A stretch of 64,000 nt of DNA from Thiomargarita sp. (lineage in GTDB: Bacteria; Pseudomonadota; Gammaproteobacteria; Beggiatoales; Beggiatoaceae). A program made the translations under genes and the position numbers. Below are positions 1 through 9,045 of the stretch, in pieces; the first letter of the stretch is position 1, and each line of letters opens with the position of its first letter. Location of the stretch: NCBI GenBank assembly GCA_020718845.1, contig DYRG01000002.1, positions 107,345 through 171,344 on the forward strand, in the 5' to 3' direction. The notes under the pieces were generated by a model. The model made no database searches, was not told the DNA's origin, and worked only from the letters and a program-made list of their open reading frames with translations.

Positions 1-893
1 AAACGCGGTGCTATTTTAGTATATTCTTTTTCAAAACTGCCTGTTCCTTTTCCAAAAAGTGGACTTTTTTGAAATAATTCCCAACTATATTTGTAATATT
101 CTAAACGCATTCCTAAAGAAGTATTTTCAGGATGACCTTGCTCATACTTTTCTATATCGTTGAAACCAGCAATTAAACGAGTTTGTAATGTGGGTGAGAA
201 ATGATATAAACCAATCGCAACAATGATTGCTAAAACAACGCCAGAAATTAAGCCGCGTATTTTAAAAAGTTGCCAAAGTAGCAATAACATTAAAATGAAG
301 AACAAAATGTAACCCGTTCTTCCAAATGAAAGAAACAAAGTGTCAAATAAAGCTAATATGGCGAGAAATAAGGCGGGATAACGGTATTTTTGATTCAAAA
401 AAGCGAATAAAATCAATATATAAGCCGCAAAAACCATCATAATACTTTGGGTAATGTAATTTTTAAAGGCGGGGGCATTGGAAGTAGCTTTCCCAGAAAT
501 AGGTACACCTAAGAAATAAAAGTAAGAAACTATCAAAGTAATTACAATAGAAACTAATAAAGCAAACCATGCGTATTTTTTATTTTTTAATTGACTAAAA
601 GCGATCATAAAAAGTGGAAGTAAAAATAATTCTTGGTATTTGAAAAAGATATTGATGCTTTCTTTCCAACTACTTGATGTATAAAGAAAACCTATTATCA
701 TTAAAAAAAATAAACTCATTGACCATAATGCAACAGGTTGTTGTTTTAAGATAACAAGTCGCAGATTTCCATTAAACAACCAAATTAAGAAAATTAAAAA
801 AGTTAAACCATTTGTAGCGGCAGTAGAAATTGGAAGAACTAAGCCCAATAAAATGATTGCAAAAAAATTGATTTTTGATAAATAGTAGTTCAT
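1..893 (-). CDS. O-antigen ligase/polymerase-like membrane protein (3' end beyond window)
   Basis: I translated this by hand because the frame runs off the left edge. It begins MNYYLSKINFFAIILLGLVL and stays open for 297 codons. The protein is strongly hydrophobic, with roughly eight membrane helices. It contains a segment LFLSFGRTGYILFFILML and, after a large loop, NTSLGMRLEYYKYSWELF followed by KSPLFGKGTGSFEKEY. The Arg-containing helix and the R-x3-W...GxGxGxF pattern are typical of the Wzy_C/WaaL family, which joins O-antigen or other sugars to lipid carriers in the inner membrane. The ATG overlaps the stop of the upstream glycosyltransferase as ATGA, so the two are probably co-translated and act in surface glycan synthesis. 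WaaL ligase and Wzy polymerase cannot be told apart from this part. Confidence 0.8.
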   Translation of the reverse strand, partial: MNYYLSKINFFAIILLGLVLPISTAATNGLTFLIFLIWLFNGNLRLVILKQQPVALWSMSLFFLMIIGFLYTSSSWKESINIFFKYQELFLLPLFMIAFSQLKNKKYAWFALLVSIVITLIVSYFYFLGVPISGKATSNAPAFKNYITQSIMMVFAAYILILFAFLNQKYRYPALFLAILALFDTLFLSFGRTGYILFFILMLLLLWQLFKIRGLISGVVLAIIVAIGLYHFSPTLQTRLIAGFNDIEKYEQGHPENTSLGMRLEYYKYSWELFQKSPLFGKGTGSFEKEYTKIAPR

Positions 894-1756
894 TTTCTAA
901 ATAAAGGTTTTAGGATTTCAAAACGGATAATCTTTTCTAATATCGATAAGTTCATCAAATTTTTATTAAAAAGATAACGAATTAACTGTCGTGCTTTTGA
1001 ATAAAAACGTGCTCGATAACCTAAACCAATCAACATATCATAATAATGTTTTTCTAAAGCAGGATATTGAGAAAGAAATATTTGATGTTTTTGAACAAAA
1101 TAACACACATCATTGAAACGACTTTCCCAATTTGGTGAGCGACTTAAACTTGGTAAAGGATGCTGATGAATTTTAATTAAAATATCGGGTAATGGTTTGC
1201 CTTTAAATTGATGTTGAACTAAACGAAAAAAAATATCAAGGTCTTCATTTGTTTTGAGATTTTTATCAAAATAACCTATTGAATTAAAACAATTTTTATG
1301 AATTACAACGCCAAATGAAAAACTTAATTGTGTGAGAAAAGTTACATCATTAGAATTTTTCCAAATATGATGAGAAACTTTATTGTGATGATTAATAAAT
1401 CTTTGGTAACTTGTCCAAAGAAAATCTGGAGGTTGAGTGCTTTGAAATGCTCGATAAACCGTTTCTAAAAAATGAGGAAAATATTCGTCATCATCATCTA
1501 AAAAAGCTAAATAAGTTCCTCTTGCATGAGAAATCCCTACATTGCGAGAAACAGAAACGCCACTATTTATTGAATTATGAAAACAACGAATACGTTGATC
1601 TTGATAAGTTTCTATGTGTAATTGCGTATGATCGGTCGAGCAATCATTAATAATAAGCAATTCAAAATCAGAGAAAGTTTGTTGCAACACACTGTCGATG
1701 GCTCGTTTGAGCAATTCAACGCGATTGTAAGTAGTTAATATAATTGAAAAAATCAT
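890..1756 (-). CDS. Family 2 glycosyltransferase
   Basis: This is a GT-A fold glycosyltransferase of 288 residues. The N-terminus MIFSIILTTYNRVELLKRAI is the usual GT2 start. It is followed by IINDCSTD (nucleotide-sugar site), NSGVSVSRNVGI and the metal-binding FLDDDDEY near residue 90. A second acidic motif, TNEDLDIFFRL, lies near residue 190. I start it at 1756, not at the longer 1774 frame, because this ATG overlaps the tolB stop as ATGA. It probably transfers a sugar in LPS or capsule synthesis, judging by the O-antigen ligase-like gene that overlaps its stop. The sugar cannot be predicted. It sits where pal is found in the standard tol cluster. Confidence 0.85.
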   Translation of the reverse strand: MIFSIILTTYNRVELLKRAIDSVLQQTFSDFELLIINDCSTDHTQLHIETYQDQRIRCFHNSINSGVSVSRNVGISHARGTYLAFLDDDDEYFPHFLETVYRAFQSTQPPDFLWTSYQRFINHHNKVSHHIWKNSNDVTFLTQLSFSFGVVIHKNCFNSIGYFDKNLKTNEDLDIFFRLVQHQFKGKPLPDILIKIHQHPLPSLSRSPNWESRFNDVCYFVQKHQIFLSQYPALEKHYYDMLIGLGYRARFYSKARQLIRYLFNKNLMNLSILEKIIRFEILKPLFRK

Positions 1757-3021
1757 GGCAAACGTGGCGACCATGCGGATTCACGGATTTCTGCGCCCGC
1801 GTCGACGTTGATGCGTTGTCGCACCCGCCCGTCAACGGAAACCGCCGCCAACGACCGCTGTGTCGCGTACATGACCATGCTTCCATTAGGGGAAAATGAC
1901 GGCGATTTATCCATTGCGGTATTGCTCACATAACGCATTTGACCGTTTTCTAAAATTGCAATACGAAACAAACCGTTATCTCCATTTATAAGAACAATTT
2001 TTTGTCCATTTGGTGAAAAACTCGCTCGTGCATTGTAATTACCTTGAAAAGTTAATCTTTGTGCCGATCCACCCTTACTAATCATTTGATAAATTTGAGG
2101 TTTTCCGCCACGATCCGAAGTGAAAATAATCATTTTTCCATCGGGCGACCATGCGGGTTCGGTGTCGATGGCGGGATCGTGCGTTAAACGTTGCAAAGAT
2201 TTCGTTGTTAAATCAAGCACATAAATTTCTGCATTGCCGTCTTTTGATAGCGTCATCGCCAATTTTGAACCATCGGGCGACCACGCGGGCGAACTATTTA
2301 ATCCTTGATGTGCCGACACCTGATCGCGTAAATTACTATAAATATCATGCACATAAATTGCCATGCGTTTATTTTCCAACGACACATACGCCAACCGCCG
2401 ACCATCGGGCGACCACGCAGGCGATAAAATCGGTTCGTCACCTTGCGTAATTATTTTTGCATTAAACCCATCAAAATCAGATATTTGCAAACGATATTGT
2501 TTGCCTTTCGCAATTTTATGGGTGGTAATGTAAGCAATCCGCGAATTAAATACGCCCATTTCTCCCGTCAAAGTTTGATAAATTAAGTCACTGATTTTAT
2601 GGGCAGTTTTTCTCAAATCCGTCCGCGCAGACGGCAAACTTTGTGATAACATTATTTGCCCGTCCACTACATTGATCAAATGAAAAGTAACCGCATAATT
2701 ATTTCCCGTTGCTTGAATATTTCCTATCACTACAAATCGGGTTAATTCTTTCCATTTTGTATTATTTAGAAACTTAGGATCAGTAATTTTTTCAGGGTGT
2801 TGCGTATTTGATAATACTGAAAATCTACCGCTGCGTCCTAAATCATTTGAAATGATCGTTGCAACATCTTCTTGTACTGGTAATCCACTCACTTCTAATC
2901 CAAATGGCACAATTGCAATCGGTAATGCACTTTCCATGACTTGTGTAATGTCGATATTTAATGCTGCCATTACGTTTTGAAACCAACATAATTGCATGAT
3001 TAATAAGATATTTTTTATCAT
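1753..3021 (-). CDS. tolB: Tol-Pal system protein TolB
   Basis: TolB is the periplasmic beta-propeller of the Tol-Pal envelope system. It binds Pal, Lpp and OmpA and helps keep the outer membrane drawn in at division. The 422-residue product has a signal peptide ending near VMAA (residue 19), then the TolB N-terminal domain (FSVLSNTQHPEKITDP), then a six-bladed propeller with repeated PAWSPDG blade motifs and the C-terminal ESAWSPRLP. Length is normal for the family. Its ATG overlaps the tolA stop (ATGA) and its stop overlaps the glycosyltransferase start. The WSPDG repeats are also nearly identical at DNA level (near 2140, 2275 and 2405). No pal or cpoB follows. Confidence 0.96.
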   Translation of the reverse strand: MIKNILLIMQLCWFQNVMAALNIDITQVMESALPIAIVPFGLEVSGLPVQEDVATIISNDLGRSGRFSVLSNTQHPEKITDPKFLNNTKWKELTRFVVIGNIQATGNNYAVTFHLINVVDGQIMLSQSLPSARTDLRKTAHKISDLIYQTLTGEMGVFNSRIAYITTHKIAKGKQYRLQISDFDGFNAKIITQGDEPILSPAWSPDGRRLAYVSLENKRMAIYVHDIYSNLRDQVSAHQGLNSSPAWSPDGSKLAMTLSKDGNAEIYVLDLTTKSLQRLTHDPAIDTEPAWSPDGKMIIFTSDRGGKPQIYQMISKGGSAQRLTFQGNYNARASFSPNGQKIVLINGDNGLFRIAILENGQMRYVSNTAMDKSPSFSPNGSMVMYATQRSLAAVSVDGRVRQRINVDAGAEIRESAWSPRLP

Positions 3022-4343
3022 TTTGGTAATTCTCCCTTATAATTCAATTTAATATCGTAAAATTCACCTAATTGATAGATTTTACTATCATTTCCTTTTG
3101 GAACGGGTAACGGAGAGGATTTTCTTATCCCAATTTCCACTAAACGATCAAACTCTTTATTTCCACTACTTTTGGATAAAATTACTTTCGTAATTTGACC
3201 ATTTTCTTCTGTTTTAATGTTAAATTCAGCCACCAACTCTTTTGGAAAACCATTAATCAATGGTTCTGTATTTTTTTGAATAAATATTTTAACACCATTT
3301 TTATATCTTCCAATCAAAAGTTTTTCTTGATCATTAGAAACTGTTGCTTGAGGAGTATTTGCTTCTGCTTCTTGCATGTCTCTCAAACTATTTTTAGTGG
3401 GTGGTAATGTTTCAGCAATTTCAGGCTCAGGATTTTCTTCAATAGGCGTTTCTTTTTCTTGTAATGTTTTTTTAGCCAATTTTTTTTCAAGAGATTTTCT
3501 TTTTCTTTCCTCTTCTTTTAAACGTTTTTTCTCAGCACGTTCTTCGGCTCTTTTAGCTTTTGCTTCTTTTTTTGCTTCCTCAATGATTCGTTTATTTTCT
3601 TCCTCACGTTTTTGTTTTTCAACCACTTGTTTTTCTGCAAGTTCTTCTTGATGTTTCTTTTTATCGAGTTCTTGTTGTTCTTTTTCTTTAAGTGCAAGTT
3701 CTTCTTCAAGTTGGCGTTTTTTAATAGCGACTTGTTTTTGTTCTTCTTCTTTTGTTTGTTTTTGTTTTTCTTCTAAAATTTTATTTTCTTGTTCCTTTTG
3801 ATCTTTTTGAAGTTTTTCAATGCGATCTTGCTCTTGTTTTTGAACCAATAAGATTTTTTTCAATTGTTCTTCTTCTTTTAAACGTTTTTGTTCAGCAGAT
3901 TCTAATTGCTTTTGAGCATCTGCTAATTTTTTCTCATTTTCTTGACGTTGTTTTTCAGTTTCAGCAAGGATTTTTTCTTGTTTTTCTTTTTCTAATTTAA
4001 TTTGATCTTCAACTTGTTGTTTTTGAACAACTAAATTTAAGGCTTTTTCATTAATTTCCTTTTCTTTTTGCGCTAAGTTTTCTTCGACTTCTTTACGTTT
4101 TAATTCAGCTTTTTCTAATTCTTGTTGCTTAATTTTTTCCTCTTGTTGCTTCTTTGCAATTACTTCTTGAATAATTTTAGGATCAACGGGCTTTACTTTA
4201 ACTGGCTGAGAAATCACAGAACAATCATTATTTAGATTTTTTTTTGAATTAAAATTTATTTGTGAATTAAAAAACATAACCATTACAACACAGAGATGTA
4301 TTGCAATCGCTAAGACAATACCTGTTAAATAGTGCTTTTTCAT
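3018..4343 (-). CDS. tolA: Cell envelope integrity protein TolA
   Basis: TolA links the TolQR inner-membrane motor to TolB/Pal across the periplasm. The 441-residue protein has one N-terminal membrane helix (about residues 5-26). A very long Lys/Glu/Gln coiled coil follows (about 55-315), then a C-terminal domain of about 95 residues with IGRYKNGVKIFIQKN, the SKSSGNKEFDRLVEIGIRKS stretch and PLPVPKG, the usual TolA_C pattern. In most relatives the coiled coil is Ala/Lys-rich. Here alanine is sparse and Gln/Glu/Lys dominate, as expected from AT-rich coding. It lies 5 nt after tolR and overlaps tolB by 4 nt. Confidence 0.92.
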   Translation of the reverse strand: MKKHYLTGIVLAIAIHLCVVMVMFFNSQINFNSKKNLNNDCSVISQPVKVKPVDPKIIQEVIAKKQQEEKIKQQELEKAELKRKEVEENLAQKEKEINEKALNLVVQKQQVEDQIKLEKEKQEKILAETEKQRQENEKKLADAQKQLESAEQKRLKEEEQLKKILLVQKQEQDRIEKLQKDQKEQENKILEEKQKQTKEEEQKQVAIKKRQLEEELALKEKEQQELDKKKHQEELAEKQVVEKQKREEENKRIIEEAKKEAKAKRAEERAEKKRLKEEERKRKSLEKKLAKKTLQEKETPIEENPEPEIAETLPPTKNSLRDMQEAEANTPQATVSNDQEKLLIGRYKNGVKIFIQKNTEPLINGFPKELVAEFNIKTEENGQITKVILSKSSGNKEFDRLVEIGIRKSSPLPVPKGNDSKIYQLGEFYDIKLNYKGELPK

Positions 4344-4348
4344 ATTAT

Positions 4349-4738
4349 TTATTTTAATGAAAAATTAATATCTTTAGATTGCAAAACAATCATAAAGTCT
4401 TCCAATCTTCCAAATGTAATATCTTTATCTGGTTCTAAAATTATTGATTTACTTTGGTGTTTATCCATAATTTCTTTTATAAGATTAGCCGTTTCTTCAC
4501 CGTTGTCTATGGTTTTATGTAGCTCTATTTCTTTATTTGTAGATTTATCCAAAATATTAATATAACCTTTTAAGTCTATTTTTAAAAGAATTTCGCTGGT
4601 TTCTTCTGTGGTATCCACTTGTTTTGATTCATTTGACATTAATGGCGATGTAACCATAAAGATTACCAATAACACCAACATTACATCGATATAAGGCACA
4701 ACATTCATTTCTACAATATGGCGGCGATGACGACTCAT
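4349..4738 (-). CDS. tolR: Tol-Pal biopolymer transporter TolR
   Basis: This is an ExbD/TolR-family subunit of the proton-driven Tol motor. The 129 residues start with MSRHRRHIVEMNVVPYIDVM, followed by one transmembrane helix (about 16-34) and a periplasmic domain with NKEIELHKTIDNGEE and ILEPDKDITFGRLEDFMIVL. Asp18 in the helix corresponds to the essential proton-channel aspartate of TolR. The basic N-terminus and single helix give an N-in, C-out topology. Its ATG overlaps the tolQ stop as ATGA and tolA follows after 5 nt, so it is coupled in the ybgC-tolQRAB operon. Confidence 0.95.
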   Translation of the reverse strand: MSRHRRHIVEMNVVPYIDVMLVLLVIFMVTSPLMSNESKQVDTTEETSEILLKIDLKGYINILDKSTNKEIELHKTIDNGEETANLIKEIMDKHQSKSIILEPDKDITFGRLEDFMIVLQSKDINFSLK

Positions 4739-5460
4739 ACTATTTTCTCTTTCTCAATAGGTTTCTCAGATTTTTCAATCTTTTCATTAGCTAACATTTG
4801 ATGTGCTAAACGTTGTAAAATTACACTAAATTCCTCAACAAAATTTTCATATTGATTGTTTAGTTTATCGACTTTTGTAATGTAGTTGTTATATGCCATG
4901 ACTGCGGGAATTGCGACAAACAAACCCATTGCCGTTGCAATTAACGCTTCAGAAATCCCAGGTGCAACCATTGCTAAGGTCACTTGTTTAACCGTCGACA
5001 AACCATGAAATGAATTCATAATTCCCCACACCGTTCCAAATAAACCAATATACGGACTTACCGATCCAAGCGTTGCTAAAATGGGGAGTATTTCTTCTAA
5101 GGTTTCTAATTCCTTTTGCATCGTTACTTTCATAGAACGTTGCGCACCTAATACCAAATCCATTGCTAAAATATTGCTTTGTCGATGTAATTTTGCAAAG
5201 GTTTCATAACCCGCAATAAAAATATTTTCAAGAGCCGATTTTTTATAATGATAATCAGAAACTTGCGAATAAAGATGATTAAAATCTTTTGTAAAATTAA
5301 ACTGTTCAAGAAACTTAGTTGCTTGCTGACGAGCATTGTTTAATTCATAACGCTTTGCAAAAATAATTGTCCACGAATAAATCGACATTGCCAATAATAT
5401 CAACATTACAGCTTGAACTAATAAACTTGCTTTAAGAATTAGCTCTAAAGTATCATTCAT
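4735..5460 (-). CDS. tolQ: Tol-Pal system motor protein TolQ
   Basis: TolQ is the MotA/ExbB-type stator protein that forms the proton channel with TolR in the inner membrane. The 241-residue product has three membrane segments: near 9-31, near 133-155 (ATLGSVSPYIGLFGTVWGI) and near 172-195 (SEALIATAMGLFVAIPAVMA). The G-x2-GLFGTVWGIM and EALIATAMGL motifs are diagnostic for the family. Length is close to E. coli TolQ. The start overlaps the ybgC stop (ATGA) and the stop overlaps the tolR start (ATGA). Confidence 0.96.
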   Translation of the reverse strand: MNDTLELILKASLLVQAVMLILLAMSIYSWTIIFAKRYELNNARQQATKFLEQFNFTKDFNHLYSQVSDYHYKKSALENIFIAGYETFAKLHRQSNILAMDLVLGAQRSMKVTMQKELETLEEILPILATLGSVSPYIGLFGTVWGIMNSFHGLSTVKQVTLAMVAPGISEALIATAMGLFVAIPAVMAYNNYITKVDKLNNQYENFVEEFSVILQRLAHQMLANEKIEKSEKPIEKEKIV

Positions 5461-5861
5461 GCTTTAACACCTGTTAAAATCAATTCTGGAATGCGTCGAG
5501 GTTTGAAAGTATCGGGATAAACAGCAGCAATTTTTATTTCTGCTTTACATAAAAGTTCATTAGTTTTTTGATGAATAATGCTTTGTGTTAAAAGAAAACT
5601 TGCAAACATGGCTTTTTTTAAATGTGTAGAAACAATCAGTGCATCATTAAAACGCGCGGGTTTTATAAAATCTATTTCAATTCTTTTGACAACAAAAATA
5701 CATTTGTATTCTTCTCGTAAAGCATCCTGTTCAAATCCCAAGTTTCTCAACCATTCGGTGCGAGTTCTTTCCATAAAATTCAAATATTGGCTATGATAAA
5801 CCACACCGCCACTATCCGTATCTTCATAATACACTCGAATGGGAAAATTAAAATCAGGCAT
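5457..5861 (-). CDS. ybgC: Acyl-CoA thioesterase YbgC (Tol-associated hot-dog protein)
   Basis: This is a small hot-dog-fold thioesterase, first gene of the tol operon. The 134 residues show VYYEDTDSGGVVYHSQYL, whose Asp and His form the 4-hydroxybenzoyl-CoA-thioesterase active site, followed by FMERTRTEWLRNLGF. YbgC proteins hydrolyse short or medium acyl-CoA and associate with acyl carrier protein and phospholipid enzymes; the in-cell role is not settled. An AAGGA ribosome-binding site lies about 10 nt before the ATG. In most gammaproteobacteria ruvB lies directly upstream; here the broken HNH gene separates them. Confidence 0.93.
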   Translation of the reverse strand: MPDFNFPIRVYYEDTDSGGVVYHSQYLNFMERTRTEWLRNLGFEQDALREEYKCIFVVKRIEIDFIKPARFNDALIVSTHLKKAMFASFLLTQSIIHQKTNELLCKAEIKIAAVYPDTFKPRRIPELILTGVKA

Positions 5862-5882
5862 TAAAATATTTCCTTTATATTT

Positions 5883-7283
5883 TTAAATATCTTTTGTATT
5901 ATCGGTTCGATGTTCTTCAAGGGCAGCATTAATTAGAAAATCTAGCTTTCCTTCATTTGAGTCATTTTCTAACTGTTTATCCCAGAATAATTGTTTAAGT
6001 ATTTCTTTAAATGAAAAATTAAATTGCACATTTCTTTTCTCTGAATTAGAAAAATCTTCAAATTGAAATTCCTTTGTCATACCATAATGTTTGAAAAATT
6101 GCCAAAACCGAGAAAATTCTGCTTCTATAGTAAAATCAGCTTCTAAATTTGAAAATGTTGGGATAATGAAAATATATGTCAAAAATGTAAAATGAAGTAT
6201 ACCAACAGCATATGGAAACGATGGATTATTATCATTATCATTTTTTTGAATGTACACAAACATTTTTGGCTGTGTATGAAAAAATTCATAAGAACCTAAC
6301 ACTCCAATTTTTGGCAATTTTTCTTTAAAATTAGTAGGTTCTCTAATCCATTTAATTGTTTCTGAAAAAAACTTGAGATTAATTTTATCTGGAATACTAA
6401 GAGCATATTTTACTAATGTTTTGTATATATTTTATTGGACTAAACTTTCATGTAATTTTAAAGGAAAATTTTCTAGTAATTCAATAGGATTAATTTTATC
6501 TTTTTCTTTACCAGAAATGGTATTTAATTGAATATGATCTCCAAATCTTTCAAGGGTAGCATTTTTTCCCTTAATGGATGGAATCTTGTTGTCCTTATTT
6601 AATATCCCAAAAAGTATTCTAAAGGGACTTAAATATGTAATAAAATCTCTTTCTATATTTTGATCAAAATATGAGTTACATTCATCACACTCTTCATTAA
6701 GTATTATTGTTTTATTACCTAAAGCTTCTGATATAGCATGTGCTTTATTTTGAAATGATGCCCCAGTTATTTTTGTTCTTCCGCAAAACCGACAAACTCT
6801 TTTGTCTTTATTTGATTCTCCTATATGTATCTTTTTTGTTATATTTGTAGTGGTTACTTGATAAAAATTTAATAACGGCTTAGTAACTAATTCAAAGAAA
6901 TGAGAAAATTTTCTATATTTTTCTATTTCTTCTGTAGTAAGACTAGGCATATTTAAATTTACTAATTCTATACCCAATTTTACCTCTTCTTCTTGCGTCA
7001 AATTTCTTGATAATCCAAACAGAAAAAATTTTTCGCCTTCTGCAAGATTTTTTAAAAAAGTATTAAGCTGATGTACTTGAGGAAATATTGATTTATATTT
7101 TGATACTAAATTATTTATAGACAACCTAATTTTTTCATTATTAGATTGAACCTCCGTATCATGATTAAATGGTATAAACAAATCACCTAAGAAAACAGTA
7201 TAAGTATTTATATCATCTTGAGGGTTAAAACGTAAAAGCAGTTTGTCTTTTAAACTTAAAAAGAGAAGTTTAATTTCTTGCAT
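5883..7283 (-). pseudogene. HNH endonuclease-like gene interrupted by an in-frame TAA
   Basis: One reading frame of 467 codons is intact apart from a single TAA at 6434-6432 (codon 284). The first part (283 aa) carries a zinc-finger HNH-type core: CRFCGR, KAHAISEALGNK and EECDECN (about residues 165-210), as in the HNH_5-like family. After the TAA the same frame continues NIYKTLVKYALSIPDK and runs another 182 codons to the stop at 5883. That segment looks like the natural continuation. A good ribosome-binding site (GGAGG) precedes the ATG at 7283. The gene sits between ruvB and ybgC, which are normally neighbours, so it is an acquired insert. A truncated but active product, read-through or a sequencing error cannot be excluded. 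Confidence 0.78.
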
Positions 7284-7301
7284 AAATATCCTCCCATAAA
7301 A

Positions 7302-8345
7302 TTATAATAAGCCTTGTTCTTCAAATAGAGCATTATTACGGGGTTTTAATTGAAAATGTTCCCACGCTAAACGGGTAGCAATTCTTCCACGCGGCGTGCG
7401 CATGAGAAATCCCTGTTGTAATAAATAAGGCTCAACCACTTCCTCTAAAGTTCCTCTCTCGTCACCAATCGCTGCCGCTAAACTTTCAATGCCAGCGGGT
7501 CCGCCGTCGAATTTCTGCATTAAGGTTAAAAGGAACTTGTGATCTAAAATGTCTAAACCAAAGGTATCAACTTTAAGTAAATCAAGAGCTTGCTGAGCAA
7601 TAGTTAGTTTTATAACGCCATCTGACTTAATTTGCGCAAAATCACGCACTCGACGCAATAATCTATTTGCGATGCGCGGCGTACCCCTTGATCTTTTGGC
7701 AATTTCATAGCCACCCTCATCGGTGATTTCTGCATTTAAGATACGCGCAGAACGGCTAATAATGTGGGCTAAATCATCAATACTGTAAAATTCGAGGCGT
7801 TGACTGATTCCAAAGCGATCTCGCAGCGGCGCAGTCAATAATCCACTCCGCGTCGTCGCTCCCACCAACGTGAACGGCGGCAAATCCAACTTAATCGACC
7901 GCGCCGCTGGTCCTTCGCCAATCATAATGTCGAGCTGATAATCCTCCATCGCAGGATATAAAATTTCCTCAACGATGGGGCTAAGTCGATGAATTTCATC
8001 AATAAAAAGCACATCACGCGCTTCTAAATTGGTTAATAACGCCGCCAAATCTCCCGCTTTTTCTAAAACTGGACCCGACGTTTGCCGCAAATTCACCCCC
8101 ATTTCACGCGCGATAATGTTGGCAAGAGTTGTTTTGCCTAATCCTGGCGGACCAAAAAGTAGAACATGATCAAGGGCTTCCCCGCGAGATTGCGCCGCTG
8201 GTATGAATATTTCCAGTTGCTCACGAATATGCGGTTGCCCAACATAATCCTGCAACCGACGGGGGCGAATTTCCGCATCCAGCGTAGTTTCTTCGGGTGT
8301 CGATGCTCGCTGCGGTGCAATTAAACGATCAGTGTGAATTGCCAT
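7302..8345 (-). CDS. ruvB: Holliday junction branch migration helicase RuvB
   Basis: RuvB is the hexameric AAA+ motor that drives branch migration of Holliday junctions with RuvA, before RuvC cleavage. The 347-residue protein has the N-terminal LRPxxLxDYVGQ-like [11 protein letters not shown], Walker [15 protein letters not shown] near residue 63, Walker [11 protein letters not shown], sensor 1 [12 protein letters not shown], the arginine-finger region LRDRFGI and a winged-helix C-terminus with RTPRGR. Length is typical. ruvA and ruvC are not adjacent: upstream lies cysC. The downstream HNH insert separates it from the tol operon. Confidence 0.97.
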   Translation of the reverse strand: MAIHTDRLIAPQRASTPEETTLDAEIRPRRLQDYVGQPHIREQLEIFIPAAQSRGEALDHVLLFGPPGLGKTTLANIIAREMGVNLRQTSGPVLEKAGDLAALLTNLEARDVLFIDEIHRLSPIVEEILYPAMEDYQLDIMIGEGPAARSIKLDLPPFTLVGATTRSGLLTAPLRDRFGISQRLEFYSIDDLAHIISRSARILNAEITDEGGYEIAKRSRGTPRIANRLLRRVRDFAQIKSDGVIKLTIAQQALDLLKVDTFGLDILDHKFLLTLMQKFDGGPAGIESLAAAIGDERGTLEEVVEPYLLQQGFLMRTPRGRIATRLAWEHFQLKPRNNALFEEQGLL

Positions 8346-8351
8346 AACATC

Positions 8352-8951
8352 TTATTTTAACAGATTTTTTTGTTTTAAAAAAGCTAACACTTGATCGCGG
8401 CTTTCCTCGACTGAAATCGTGGCAGTATTCACCATCAAATCAGGTTGCTCTGGAATTTCATATGGTGAGGAAATCCCCGTGAAATGTTTAATTTCACCTT
8501 TTCTTGCCTTTTGATATAAACCTTTTACATCACGTTGCTCACACATTTCTAATGAACAATTGCAATAGATTTCAATAAAATTTTCTTTACCAACTAATTC
8601 ACGAACTTTCTGACGATCTGATCGAAATGGTGAAATAAAAGCTGTTAAAACAATTGCTCCCGCTTCGACAAATAGTTTTGAAATCTCACCAACTCGACGA
8701 ATGTTTTCAATTCGATCCGCATCACTAAAACCCAAGTCTTTACATAATCCATGCCGCACATTATCACCATCTAAAACAAAGGTTCGACAATGTTGTTGAA
8801 ATAAACTTTCCTCAACAATATGTGCTAAAGTTGATTTGCCAGCGCCAGACAAACCCGTGAACCATAAAACCGCGCTATGATGTTGATTTTGTTGTTCTCT
8901 TCGCGCTCGCGTTACGGTTGCATGATGCCAGACGATGTTATTATTTTGCAT
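8352..8951 (-). CDS. cysC: Adenylylsulfate kinase CysC
   Basis: This is an APS kinase that phosphorylates adenosine 5'-phosphosulfate to PAPS in sulfate assimilation or sulfonucleotide metabolism. The 199 residues contain P-loop [11 protein letters not shown] (about 33-43), the APS-binding [36 protein letters not shown] and FTGISSPYE, all in the expected order. Length matches E. coli CysC. No cysD or cysN lies beside it. It ends 6 nt before the ruvB start, so the two may share a transcript. Confidence 0.95.
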   Translation of the reverse strand: MQNNNIVWHHATVTRARREQQNQHHSAVLWFTGLSGAGKSTLAHIVEESLFQQHCRTFVLDGDNVRHGLCKDLGFSDADRIENIRRVGEISKLFVEAGAIVLTAFISPFRSDRQKVRELVGKENFIEIYCNCSLEMCEQRDVKGLYQKARKGEIKHFTGISSPYEIPEQPDLMVNTATISVEESRDQVLAFLKQKNLLK

Positions 8952-8982
8952 AATAGTTGTTTTCCATTCAAATAAAGTAGGA

Positions 8983-9011
8983 TTGTACCGTTAAAAACAA
9001 TTTCGTATAAT
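8983..9011 (+). promoter_or_regulatory. Putative sigma-70 promoter of the cheW-like gene
   Basis: The sequence shows TTGTAC (8983-8988) and a perfect TATAAT (9006-9011) separated by 17 bp. The start codon of the CheW-like gene lies 34 bp downstream of the -10 box. The -35 box is only a partial match. It sits in the divergent gap between cysC and the CheW-like gene. Confidence 0.5.
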
Positions 9012-9045
9012 ACGAACTTAATACATTTTTGGGTGAAGAAATAAA

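Noticed and set aside
2140..2425. Near-identical GC-rich repeats in tolB as a mobile repeat
   Set aside because: They encode the PAWSPDG blade motif of the beta-propeller and are explained by the protein.
3376..3651. Plus-strand ORF rich in Ser and Phe inside tolA
   Set aside because: It is the complement of the Lys/Glu-rich coiled coil and has no start signal.
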